Of a DNA stretch of 64,000 nt, positions 1 through 10,605 are shown piece by piece. The position numbers were made by a program, and so were the translations under genes. Source of the stretch: Thamnaconus septentrionalis (taxonomy: Eukaryota > Chordata > Actinopteri > Tetraodontiformes > Monacanthidae); the NCBI GenBank assembly GCA_009823395.1, contig CM020512.1, positions 9,869,405-9,933,404 on the forward strand, in the 5' to 3' direction. Under the pieces are notes generated by a model. It was given only the letters and a program-made list of their open reading frames with translations, did no database searches and was not told the DNA's origin. The stretch's first letter is position 1. Each line of letters opens with the position of its first letter.

Positions 1-285
1 CTTCTTCTTCTTCTTCCCACTACTCGGACTTTCAGAACGATCGACGACAGAAACAAACAGGACAGACGTACCAATGCTGCCACCTCGCGGCCATTTGAAC
101 AGATTAACTGAGCGCACAGTGCGCGGCTACACTACACCGCCGAAGGGTTTGAAAATGACACGGAGCATGTGACAAGTGAGACAGAAAGAAAATATAACCT
201 TGCTACTGAAAAATAATCACACCTTTAATATTTTCTTTCTCCATTCCTATAAGTGCTCTGGACTCTGGCTTCCTCACAGACTTCC
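1..285. other. Region downstream of the transglutaminase gene
   Basis: Begins with a short CTT run at the window edge. No gene is seen; it probably holds the short 3' UTR of the minus-strand transglutaminase and intergenic sequence. Confidence 0.5.
224..229 (-). promoter_or_regulatory. Candidate poly(A) signal of the transglutaminase gene
   Basis: ATTAAA on the minus strand, about 57 nt after the stop codon. It is the common variant of AATAAA. Position and orientation fit, but no transcript evidence is available. Confidence 0.35.
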
Positions 286-3200
286 TCAGACTGTGACAGA
301 GATTTTGTGGAAGCTCCTGGAGACTGTGGCCTGGCAGCCGCTGTGTGAGAAAGTGGCCATCAGCAACTTGGTGCCCGGCGAGGAGGCCGCAATGGAGATG
401 TTCTTCTGCATCGTCTTGCCTGGCGGTAGCAGAACCACTCTGATGGGGAGGAGAGAGAAGAGATTCTCTGGATCGCAGTGTCACGTTTTCTTTTTATCCT
501 GTTTAGTTTTTGCAAATTTTTACTTCCCTCTCACTTGTGCCAAGAAAAAAAAGAAAAAAAAACAATGGGGCAGAGAAGGAAGTGGAAAAAAGGAGAGGAG
601 GACACCGGTGATGTGACACAATCACAAACAAAGATCGCACAGACAGTCACGGCAGCACGCAGCGACAAAAATATTCTGACGTCATGATATCACGCAACTG
701 TTTTAAAAAGTCAAAGGCTCTTGGTCGGACCTGAAAAGAATAGTTAGATCTAATCTAGCACATCCGTCTCGCTAGCCCTGCAATAAGAACCAGTTAATTT
801 CCTTTTACCTGCTGTTACAAAGCAAGAAACAAATGCTGCAGGGAACACAATGCAAGAGCTAATGACTGTTGGCTAGCATAGATGATACAGTAGCAGCAGT
901 TATTTGTTTTGGGGTTGTTTTTTTCTGACTAAATTGTGTTTGAGTGTGTTTGTTTGTTAAAGAACACCAAAAAGCTCCACTTCCTTGTGGAAAAGACAGG
1001 ATTCTGCTTTAGTACCAACCGGCGTTTGCAGGTGTTTTATTAAACGCGACACATCACACCTGTACCCCTTATAGACTCAAGGCCTCAAATTGCTGAAATT
1101 AAGCTGATTGGTCCACTTTAAGACTTTTTAGACAGAAGAACCTTGTGCTTCCAAGTTTTGACAACTCTCCAAAAAATGCTCTCTTGCTTTTCCAAAGTTA
1201 CAAAAGTATGAAGAAGAGCCATCTCACACATCACATCTACATACCACTTGATATAATTAACAGGATAACACACCTGCTGCGTCCGCATGTCAAACAGCAT
1301 TCCTCCCGCCCCCTCCTCACCTCGCATTCCTTCACCATCTCAACCCTCAGGAAGATTTACACAACCGCCCACTGGAATGTGTCACCTGGACTTGCAACAC
1401 TTCCATCAAAGCGGGCCAAGCCTCGGAGACAATGGGGAGGGTGGCCTATAATGTACTGCCGTTGCCTCCTCCTCCTCGCTGACTCACTCACTCCCTCCCC
1501 TCCTCCCCCGCTCACTCAGTCACTCACCTGACCTCGTGTTTCCCATGGAACAAGCCGGATCCCTCCACCGCCAACGTGGCTCTGCTCAGAGTTTTGCCAA
1601 ATGTGTTTGTGAAGGACACGTGGGCCATGTGCTCCTTGTTCACCTGGACGCTGCTCCCTCCTTCAATCTGTGGATCAATTTATAGTTCATCTAATTTATT
1701 CTGCTTTTACACTGAACATTGCTGACATTATTTATGACATGTTTTTTTTTTTCTTCTTTACATAAAGGCGAACATAACTATTAGCTAACTTTTGGCTCAA
1801 AATTGAAAAAGAAAAAAAAAGATTACACATAACATTTCCATGGTGATTATTGCAAAAGCACAAAGCGATTACAACATGGATTTTCATTTTTATGTTCAAT
1901 TTCTTGGCGTGAAATTCAAACTGCAATCCGTGTGAGTTGTGTGCACCTCTATGGAGATCTGTGGCGAGCTCAAGCTGAACTCCTGCGTGGCCAGAACTCT
2001 ATGTTTGGTGGCCAAGTCCTTGACCACTGCAGCCACGTTGACAATGTCGTCGTCCGCCAGGAAGGACTCGTAGGCAGAGGCCGGGATCCTGTGGCGGAGT
2101 TTCAAAACTGAGGGGGGGAGGAGCAAGAGCACGCCAACAGGTGGGATTGGGAATAAAATGATGAGTTCTGCAGTTGAGATGTGAGACCCTTTTTCCTTCA
2201 AAGTGACAGATCCCACCTTCACCAGGCATGATTTGCATTTCCTGCTGCGTCTTCCAGAAGCAGTCCTGCGCGACGCCATTGTACTTCTTCAGCTGGGCGT
2301 TGAGGTGTTGCACCAGGAGCCGAGGGCTCGTTGACCTGTTTCTGATCACCACACACATCACGATGCCGTCGGCCATGGACGGAACGGCGTCCAGGGTCAG
2401 CGAAACCTCCAGACCGTCCGATGTGTCTGCAGGAGTGGAGGGAAGGCTCAGACTGACAAGAAAAAAAAGAAAAAGAAAAAAAAATGCCCTTTGTGATGTC
2501 ACAGAGGGAAGTGATAGCTCACTAATGCCTTCGTGGGTGACAATGTGGTAGAAGGTATGACTTTATGAATTAGAAGCAAATTATTGCAACTGTGAGTGGG
2601 ACTGATCTGGGAAATGTCTTTGGTATGTGACACCTTAACAGACAGAGATGTAGTATGTTGTGAAACCTGATGGTGCAACCACTGCAATGAAGTTCTAAAG
2701 GGGCGAGGACTCGGAGGACAAAGACGCTGGCTGGATGCAAATGGGTTTTGTTTTTTGTTTTTTTCCTGAAGCCACCAGATGAAAACTCACCTGCTGCAGG
2801 GCCGGGTGAACTGCAGTAAGCAGACTTGTATCCTGCCAGAGTGACAAAAGGAAAGAAAGAACCCAGAGTCACAACTATTGTTGTGTAAACTGTCAATCAA
2901 CAAGTGCATATCATGATTGGGGAAGGCTTTTAACAGACCCATATTACACCCATTTTAAAGCTTAGTTTCTTTCCAGCAGAGACTCCTGTGAAGGCAGCCT
3001 TGCGTGGCCAATTATAAAAAAAAAAACCTCTAGATGTAAAAAAACAACAAAAAAAATAAATGTAACCCTCTGTTTGCAGCCTCATTGTATAGTGACCATG
3101 TACTAATCTGAAGCTTTGTCGAGCTGAGTGGTTAACAGTAGAGACTGACCTTTGGTTGTCAACATATTTGGCCCATTTCCTTGCCTGCCCCGATGGCCTG

Positions 3201-6200
3201 AAGAAGAAAAGACAACAAAATGATGCAGATGATCACCGCCGTTTCCACAGGTTGTTTTTTTTTTGGAGGAGAATCTAGTGTGTAGCTGAGTTGTAGCACA
3301 GAGTTTCATTTGACGGCAGAGAGTCCCTTGGCTGACCTCCTTGGCGCCGCACGACAATTAACCAACCCAAAAAAAAAACAGAAAGATAGAAAGCAGTGAG
3401 TAGAAGGAGCTCATCGAGGCGGCCCCAGCGGAAGGAGTCATCGCTCTCACTCTGGAGGCCTTTGTAGGCCAGCGTCAGGTTCTCGGCCACGTCCGAGTCC
3501 ATGCTCTTGGTGCAGATTAAGGATCCCACCGACTGGGTGTCCACCGCGGTGCCCACCACCCGCCCGTGGCTCACGACCCTCCGCACGATGTTGGCGTCCA
3601 CCGAGGCGTAGACAAACGGCGCGTCATAGCGGGCCGTGAGGTGGCGCCGTCTGATGGCGCCGACGGGGCAGGGCCCGCAGCAGAAGACCCCTGGAAATAA
3701 ATGAAGGCCGCTTTAATTAAAATCAAAAATAACTGGAATCAGAAATGAATGATTGGTCAAGGAAATTAGCATCCAGACAGGGGCCCAACCTGCGCTCTTC
3801 TCCTGGGGGGTGGGGTCCACCACCTGCCAGCCGTCGAACTCCGGCCCGAGGTCCGGTCTCCTCATCCAGCACTCTGTCCACACATGGAAGTTCCTGTTCC
3901 AGGCGCACGCAAGTGGTGAGCATAAAAAGTGATTAATCAACTGAAATTGATTATTAAAAATATGCATATCTAAATATAATTTTCCTGAATTGAAGGTTTA
4001 ATTTCCTTCATTTCGCTGCCACGAAAAGTTGGTTCTGTGTTTCACACCACATGACGCAAGGATAGATTTTTTTTTTCATGTTTCCTGTCCATTTTTGTGG
4101 TTGTTGTTGTTTCACCTGGTTCTGGAGTGACGGACGTAACTGACCGAAGTTTTTTGTCATTTTCAAAAACATTTGGTTCTCTTTTTCACTATAAGTAATT
4201 GTTTAATTGCATTAAATAAAATAAGACAGATAAATCGATTACAAAATAATTGATAGCTGCAGCTCTATTATATACTGAATATCTATATATAGATACAGAT
4301 ATATCTAGTATTATATTTAGCCCTCTGTTTACAACCCCATGCTGAAAATGACACTCAAATTTTTAAATCCTCGACATGTGGCACATCTCACACATATATT
4401 TTTTTGGCCTGGCCTGAGGTGCGGTCATTCACTTGCGGAGCGGTGACATCACAAAGGGTTCAATGTGTTTTTAACGCAGGCTGTGTGAGAGGTGGACTGT
4501 GAGCACCAACCAAATGCTGTCCTTGGACAGGCCGAGCTTTTGGCCCCTGGACGTGTAGTACTCCTCGATGTTCAGGCTGGCGTCGGTGTCGTGGGCCGCG
4601 TTGAAGACGGTCACCACCCTGGAGGGAACCCCCAGCACTCTCATCACTGGGAGCAAACACAGCGGAAAACACAGCCAGTGAAATCCAGACCCATGACTTG
4701 ATTTAATGATTGATTTGGCTTTTGATTGCATTATTGTGTCTTTATCTTGTCTTATCTTATCTTTAAAGGTCCTATATTCTGCAACATGCATACCAGACGT
4801 GTTTCCTGAGAATTACACTTGATAATCAATATCCTGTCTGCCCGGCAACGACAACAGTTCATCCTTTGTGTCTTTTACTTGCTCCACTCTTCAGTAAGTC
4901 TGAGCCAGGGCTGGCAGTTTTGGAAGTCAGTCTCTATTTGTGATGTCACAAAGGGCACTATTGTCTTCTCCAGATTAGTGACCACACCCCAGGTCAGGTG
5001 TTGGCTCTGCCTCGTGAAGACCACTGTGCCCTTGACCCCTTTTCAAACATGCCGAAGGTCCAACAACGGATTGGTGTTAGCAGGAGGTTGCAAACAGAGG
5101 GCTAAACTGACTGTTTTCTGAATGTGCAGAGGTGTTTTTTTTAAACGCAGAAATGAAGTTCAGAGAATCTGGGCCGCGGCGTACTGCTCGTACCTGTGCA
5201 GAGGACGGCCGCAAACACCCAACACTGGCCGTAGCGCACGGGGCTGCAGTCGGACGAGGCCCAGCTCTGCAGGATGTCGGCGCTGCAGCTCCACTCGGTG
5301 GGGTTCACGCCACCCTGGTAGCTGCCATGCCACTTGCCCGCCAGAATCCCCCGGTCGTCATTGCAGTTCACCTGAAAGAGACGGCGAGACGAACAGCTGA
5401 CGACAACCCTGCGGCTCGAGCTGCTCCACCTGCAGACTGAGTTGGATTTATTCCTTCTGTCCTTGTGGAAAAGGGTCCAAAAAAAAAAAAAAAAAAGCCC
5501 TAGCTTACCGTTTTTCCCTCCGACTTTTCCCACCTGGATTGGGTGGGAGCTTTTCCAGGTGGGACACTGGACTTGAGGTCTCAGCTTTAAACTGCCCTGC
5601 AGGTTTTAACCGTGTTTTGTTTGTTGGTTTGTGTGTTTGTTTTTTGCCTCACCATGGCACAGATCACCCTGCAGAGGTAAACCGGGTCGGCTCGGAGGAT
5701 GTAGTCCTGCTTCACGTCCTTCAGGTGCTGCGGGCTGACCTGCAGCAGCTTCAGGCACGCTTCCAGGACTCCCGGCTCGTACTGAGGAAGAAAGGCAGAA
5801 AAACCAACCATGAGCTTTTTTAAGGAGGCGTTCGCATATCCACGCATCTTAGCGTTTTGGGGGGTTCATGGAGCCAATCCCAGTTGTCCGTACGGTGAAG
5901 GCAGGGCGACACCATGGACCAGTTGCCAGTTCATCAAAGGATAACACAGAGAGACAAACAACCGTCCACTTCCACGCTTACACCGATAGATAATTCTGGG
6001 TTGCCAGTTAGCCTGACGTGCTTGTCTCTGGACTGCGGGAGGAGCCTTGAGAACCGGAGGACAACCGAGGCACACACACAAGGGCGACACGCAAGCCAAG
6101 TGGTTGGAGAAAACTGACAGTGACTTTTTCATTATGTGGGACCTTTAAAGTTGTGAGTCGTCGTGTCTTTTATGCCTCCACAAAAGGATAATAATTATCT

Positions 6201-9200
6201 TGAAACCATTTTAACGAGACACTCTTACTCATTCAAATTTTTGTATTGTTTTAAAGCAGCTCTAGGTAACTTTCGGTGGAAATGGCAAAGTGATGAAGTA
6301 AACACGCTGCTGGCTAGTTTACTGATGTGGGAAAATACAAACAGTCGCCTAGCTGGAGCGCTCGTATGTGTTCAGGAAAAACACCAATGTGAAATGCAAA
6401 GCAGACATTGACAATAACGTAGCAAACGTTCAACACTTTTATTACTTCGTCTTTCATCGAGGTTAATTATGGGGTTCCATTCGTCATTATATCATCTTAT
6501 GTATTTGTAATAGTAGTACGTAAAACCGCCTCTAATAAATGTGTGACGTTGCCGTATAGTGGTTCGTCCGGTGTGTCGGGTCGCGCTTGAAAGTTATGCA
6601 GTGCGGTTACAGCCGGCACAACCCCCCTCTCGCTGCCAAGGCGGCACCATTGACCCTATTAATCGGTTATGTACCGCTTTACTGAGTTTGGAATCATAAT
6701 TTTATGGTCGAAAAGTTACCTAGAGCTGCTTTAACCCATAGTGTAACCCCATCGCTCTCATTTGAAGGACGCCGCCCACCTGACCGAAGGACCAGGGCCT
6801 GCAGCTGAGGTTGACGTTGCTGCCCATGTACACCAGGCCGTAGTCGCTCTTGACGTACTCCTCCCTCTGCTCGTTCGCCGGCAGGTACACCGGGTCCTCT
6901 GAAAGTCGAGACCACTCCCGTGACGACAGGAACGATTCGGCAGCGAAGACAGTGGCACGAACCCACCTTCCAGCCAGGGGTTGCACAGCACCACGAAGGT
7001 GCCCACCGCGTAGCTCCGCCTGTTCCCACCCGTCTCCATGGTGACCTCCAGGCCGTACGCGCCCACCGAGGAGCGCACCGGCGAGCAGATGTGGACGAGG
7101 AGCGACTGGCAGTGCAGGTCCCCCGGGTGGATTTTGGCCGACCAGGACTCAGGGTTTGATGGCTGCTTGGCCGCCTGGACTGGGAACCACTTGGAAAAAT
7201 CCCCTGAACCACGGAGGGAGACGTGGAGTTAGAAATAACTGAGCATGAAAGTTCTGGGCCTACATTGTCATTGTCATTGATTCTTGTTTTGCATTATTCC
7301 TTTTGCAGTTTTTTTTTTCTTTATTAAGTTTTATATATTTATTTGTTAATTCAAATTATGGTTTATTACTGTCTTTATTTTGGACTTTAAAGAATTTTGT
7401 AATGTTATGGTAGGAATATGCTTCAACTGTTTAATAAAAATTTAAAATTTTAACTTACCACTACCACCACCACTCTATTACTATAACTACTACTACTACT
7501 GCTACTGCTGTTACTATTACTAAGAATGATAATAAGAATATGAATAATATGAATAATATATTTTGCATTTGTTGCTACTCTGAAGAACAAATACTTATGA
7601 TGTTATAATAATTATTACAATTTTAACTATTACCTAATCAAATTATATTCAATTAAAGTATATTTCAAAAGCACTTTTTAAAAGTTATAAAATAAATTAC
7701 ACATTGATTTACAAAATGCTTTATAGACGTTCTGAACAGAGCCTGAATGAGGCTTAAGGGAAAAAAAACAATAAAGCATGATAAATATTGGCAGAGCACT
7801 TTAAGGAACCAACCTACGACCTCAACCTTCGAATGCACTTTTTGACACAAACACATTCTCCCGACGGACTGACCCTAATGACCAGGCACAACGAGTCCAG
7901 GCTACTGCTATCAGGACCCTGAGACCATCTGCCTCTCTGCAACATGCTCAAGACGTCGCTCCTCATTCCTGATGCAGAGAGCAGAACTGAACGTTGCCCA
8001 GCGAACACAACTGTGACTTGTATGTGTACGAATGCAGCTGGTTTGCTCACCGCTGACTGTTCAGCAAATTGTGCCTATAGTGGACCTTGAATCATTAGGT
8101 TTATTCATCAATTGTCACTGTTAAGATATGTGTATATTTATATAGCCTCTATAATCACTGACTTTGTTTTTGAGTTGTACTACATTTGGTACCACAGCTT
8201 TAACTTGGTTTAATTATTTCATAACTAATGGTGCGAGGCTGCACAGCTGCTATAACAAATGAAAAAAGGGACATTTCTTTTTAAAAGTCGTGTGAACCGA
8301 ACTAAACAGTCTACTTTGGAAAAGGTGAACCACCACGCAGCTCAAATGACAAACAATATTGACTAATAAATAATGATATCTAAATAATAGTTATCTTGTG
8401 CCACAAGTGCTGGTTATAAAATGGGTCAAAAAGTGAAATTGTCCTACTGACCTTATAGTGCACTCAGCCAATAACTCATTATAAAGATTGTTTGATAGTT
8501 GCTAGGCACATCTGACGGCAAGCAATATTGTTGTTGCTTTTAAAAAAAAACGTCTGTAACCATGGAGTCAAAGCGTGTCATTCCTGCAGTCTCGTCTGCG
8601 TGGTGATTTGGTACCTAGCCAAATCCTCATGCCCAGGATCTCGGTCTGAGGGTTCCATGAGCAGCCGTCAAACATGAGGGTGAGTCTGAAGGGCTTCCCG
8701 CGACGCACCACCAGGTGCTCCCTGCTGAGGCCCATGGTCTCATGGGAAATGTGGTTGAGGTGGGTCTCAAAGTTGACATACTTCAGGTGGCACTGGTTTA
8801 CGGCGAGGCCTGGAGACACACGGGATCAACTGAGCACAAACTTTCACAAACTGAGGGGAGAGCAGAGACAGCTCACGTTAAATTTCTAAATAAAAGTATT
8901 GAAGTTAAATTATTTTTTGTTAAAAAGCAATTAAATGTGTTGTTGTTCTAAATAAGTAAAATTATATATTACAATATGTAATGGTAATAATAATAAAAAA
9001 TAATAATATCATCGTCATCATAAAAAGAAGAAGAAGAAGAAGATAGAATAATTTTCATACAATATGAAATACATTTTAAATGAAGTGAAATTCTTGCTGT
9101 TGACACGGTTGTGTCACAGTCGCCCTGCTAGAAGCCTCCCAGTCACTTACCGTTTCTCTGGAACATCCTTAACATTCCCGCTTTTACACCTTGTTATTTA

Positions 9201-9391
9201 CATTGGCAGCTCTGCAACCCGGCTGCAGGGCTGCTAGAGTCAGTTATTTGAATCAAGAAACTGCCATTTGGAAACAAAAGAACAACAAAACAAAACTGAA
9301 TCAAGAAGAAGGAAAAAAATCACGGGCGATATTCGGACCGACAGATATAAAGATTAAACTCACCGCAGGTGTAGTGTGCCATCGGCTGCAT
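286..9391 (-). CDS. Protein-glutamine gamma-glutamyltransferase (transglutaminase 2/5-like), complete, 15 exons
   Basis: Ca2+-dependent transglutaminase: the active-site Cys forms a thioester with protein glutamine and transfers it to lysine or amines. Coding exons in transcript order: 9391-9364, 8809-8615, 7203-6967, 6898-6780, 5781-5653, 5371-5194, 4646-4511, 3893-3790, 3690-3451, 3197-3150, 2832-2791, 2426-2217, 2107-1947, 1667-1528, 439-286. All junctions have GT-AG ends and the phases agree, giving 706 aa, the usual family length. The catalytic triad is visible: Cys286 in [10 protein letters not shown], His344 in NFHVW, Asp367 in WQVVDPTPQ. Residues 1-153 form the N-terminal beta-sandwich (VVRRGKPF), the core follows, and two beta-barrels start near residue 486. 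Two tiny exons (48 and 42 nt) code the core-to-barrel linker. No signal peptide is seen. The short N-terminus ([10 protein letters not shown]) is unlike that of mammalian TGM2, and the second Met is also possible. The family is certain; the paralog (TGM2-like or TGM5-like) is not. Confidence 0.93.
2487..2508 (+). repeat. Palindromic head of the ~170-bp repeat (fragment)
   Basis: A 22-bp match to the repeat's 5' near-palindrome with one change (ACAGAGGG for ACAAAGGG). The rest of the element is not recognisable downstream. Confidence 0.5.
3150..3197 (-). other. 48-nt transglutaminase micro-exon
   Basis: Codes a Gly/Arg/Asn-rich linker segment ([10 protein letters not shown]). AG and GT are present at its edges and its phase (1 to 1) fits both neighbours. 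With the 42-nt exon at 2791-2832 it replaces the single linker stretch of human TGM2. Confidence 0.75.
4317..4458 (-). repeat. Copy of the ~170-bp palindrome-headed repeat
   Basis: Begins with TTAGCCCTCTGTTTACA (the repeat's 3' end in reverse) and ends with GTGACATCACAAAGGG (its 5' palindrome in reverse). It lies in a transglutaminase intron. Confidence 0.6.
4934..5107 (+). repeat. Copy of the ~170-bp palindrome-headed repeat
   Basis: Almost full length: near-palindromic start TTTGTGATGTCACAAAGGG, middle blocks GTGACCACACCCCAGG and GAAGGTCCAACAA, and end AAACAGAGGGCTAAA. It lies in a transglutaminase intron, antisense to the gene. Confidence 0.75.
5898..6110 (-). repeat. Partial reverse copy of a tRNA-type SINE
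   Basis: This stretch reads like the reverse complement of the distal half of the SINE at 10232-10605. Shared blocks include the 'tggcgacttgtccagggtgtcaccct'-type segment and the 'cagtccaaagaca'-type segment. It is diverged and lacks the A/B-box head. Confidence 0.55.
6255..6730. mobile_element. TTAA-flanked MITE in a transglutaminase intron
   Basis: The 476-bp element has perfect 19-bp terminal inverted repeats: AGCAGCTCTAGGTAACTTT at 6255-6273 and its complement at 6712-6730. TTAA lies on both sides (6251-6254 and 6731-6734), as expected for a TTAA-specific integrase such as piggyBac. The inside has no long reading frame, so it is non-autonomous. It sits about 50 bp from the donor of the exon ending at 6780. 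Confidence 0.8.
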
Positions 9392-10231
9392 GTGGTCGAC
9401 CGTCTGACCGGAGTCACAGCTGACTGAAAGAATGACAAACTGGCTCCACCTGCACCTGCTCTATGTGCCTTTCTCCTCCTCCCTCACACTTTCTTTTGAC
9501 TTGAAGGGTAACAAAATAAAAATACAACTGGGCAAACTGTTTTCCTGGGAAAAATATTTATTGTTATAAAACGTTTATTGCGCTTCGTTGCTCACATTAT
9601 CTTATCTTATGTCTTATCTCTGTCATATTTATCGAGAACATGCTACATGTAGCAGCAGCAGCAACAACAACAGCAAAAAAAAAAAATACTACGAAGAGCC
9701 TTGACTGCCGTTCTGTCTGTGCCCCCCTTCACATGTGAAAAATCAAAGGGCGTGAGCGGCTCTTGACTCAGTGACTCCACGGGCTCATTAAATTTGTTGG
9801 CCCCAGATCAAGAACGTATATTACTGCAACTATATGACTGCATGACTTTTATTGGAAGGAATATGTATTTATCAAATGCAAAGTCAAGTCCATGCTAAGT
9901 GCTAAGCAGTTCTTGATCTTCTTCTGTGGTTTCTCAAGGGCGGCTCACAGCGTTTATGTCCTGCTTCTGAAACAGCTGAAAAGGTTCCTCACTGGTGTGA
10001 GCGACTGGAAACAAACTCTGCCAAAAGTTGGCATGTGTGCCGTAATTCAGCCATCACTGATAAGCCACCACCAGGGCCGGCCCGTGGCATAGGCAGTATA
10101 GGCAAATGCTAAGGGCGCCGTCCATCCAGGGGGCGCCACTAATGGGGGAAGAAAAGAAAAAAAAAAAGTCATTTACACTATTCTTAAAATGAGTTATGTT
10201 GATAATAATAAAGTCTTTCAGTTCTGCTCAG

Positions 10232-10605
10232 GGGCGACACGGTGGCGCAGTGGTTAGCGCTGCCGCCTCACAGCAAGAAGGTCGTGGGTTCGATTCTGGG
10301 GCCCGGGCCTGGGACCTTTCTGTGTGCAGTTTGCATGTTCTCCCTGTGTCTGCGTGGGTTCTCTCCAGGTTCTCCGGCTTCCTCCCACACTCCAAAAACA
10401 TGCATGTGAGGTCAATTGAACACTCTAAATTGTCCGTAGGTGTGCATGTGAGTGTGAATGGTTGTCTGTTTCTATGTGGCCCTGCGATGAACTGGCGACT
10501 TGTCCAGGGTGTCACCCTGCCTTAAGACAGCTGGGATAGGCTCCAGCAGACCCCCGTGACCCTGAATAGGAATAAGCAGGTATAGAAGATGAATGAATGA
10601 ATGAA
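10232..10605 (+). mobile_element. Intact tRNA-derived SINE with target-site duplication
   Basis: A 374-bp element flanked by a perfect 10-bp direct repeat, TTCTGCTCAG (10222-10231 and 10606-10615). Near its 5' end is a perfect RNA polymerase III A box, TGGCGCAGTGG (10243-10253), and 33 bp downstream a near-perfect B box, GGTTCGATTCT (10287-10297). It ends in (GAAT)n. The head resembles the GGCGACACGGTGGCGCAG repeat common in fish genomes. This is a complete, probably fairly young insertion. Confidence 0.85.

Noticed and set aside
440..1527. A missing transglutaminase exon between the last two exons
   Set aside because: Joining GTCAG at 1528 to AGTGGTT at 439 is in phase, and the protein aligns end to end with the human C-terminus.
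9191..9427. Plus-strand frame across the transglutaminase first exon
   Set aside because: Antisense shadow; the minus strand gives the phased N-terminal exon.
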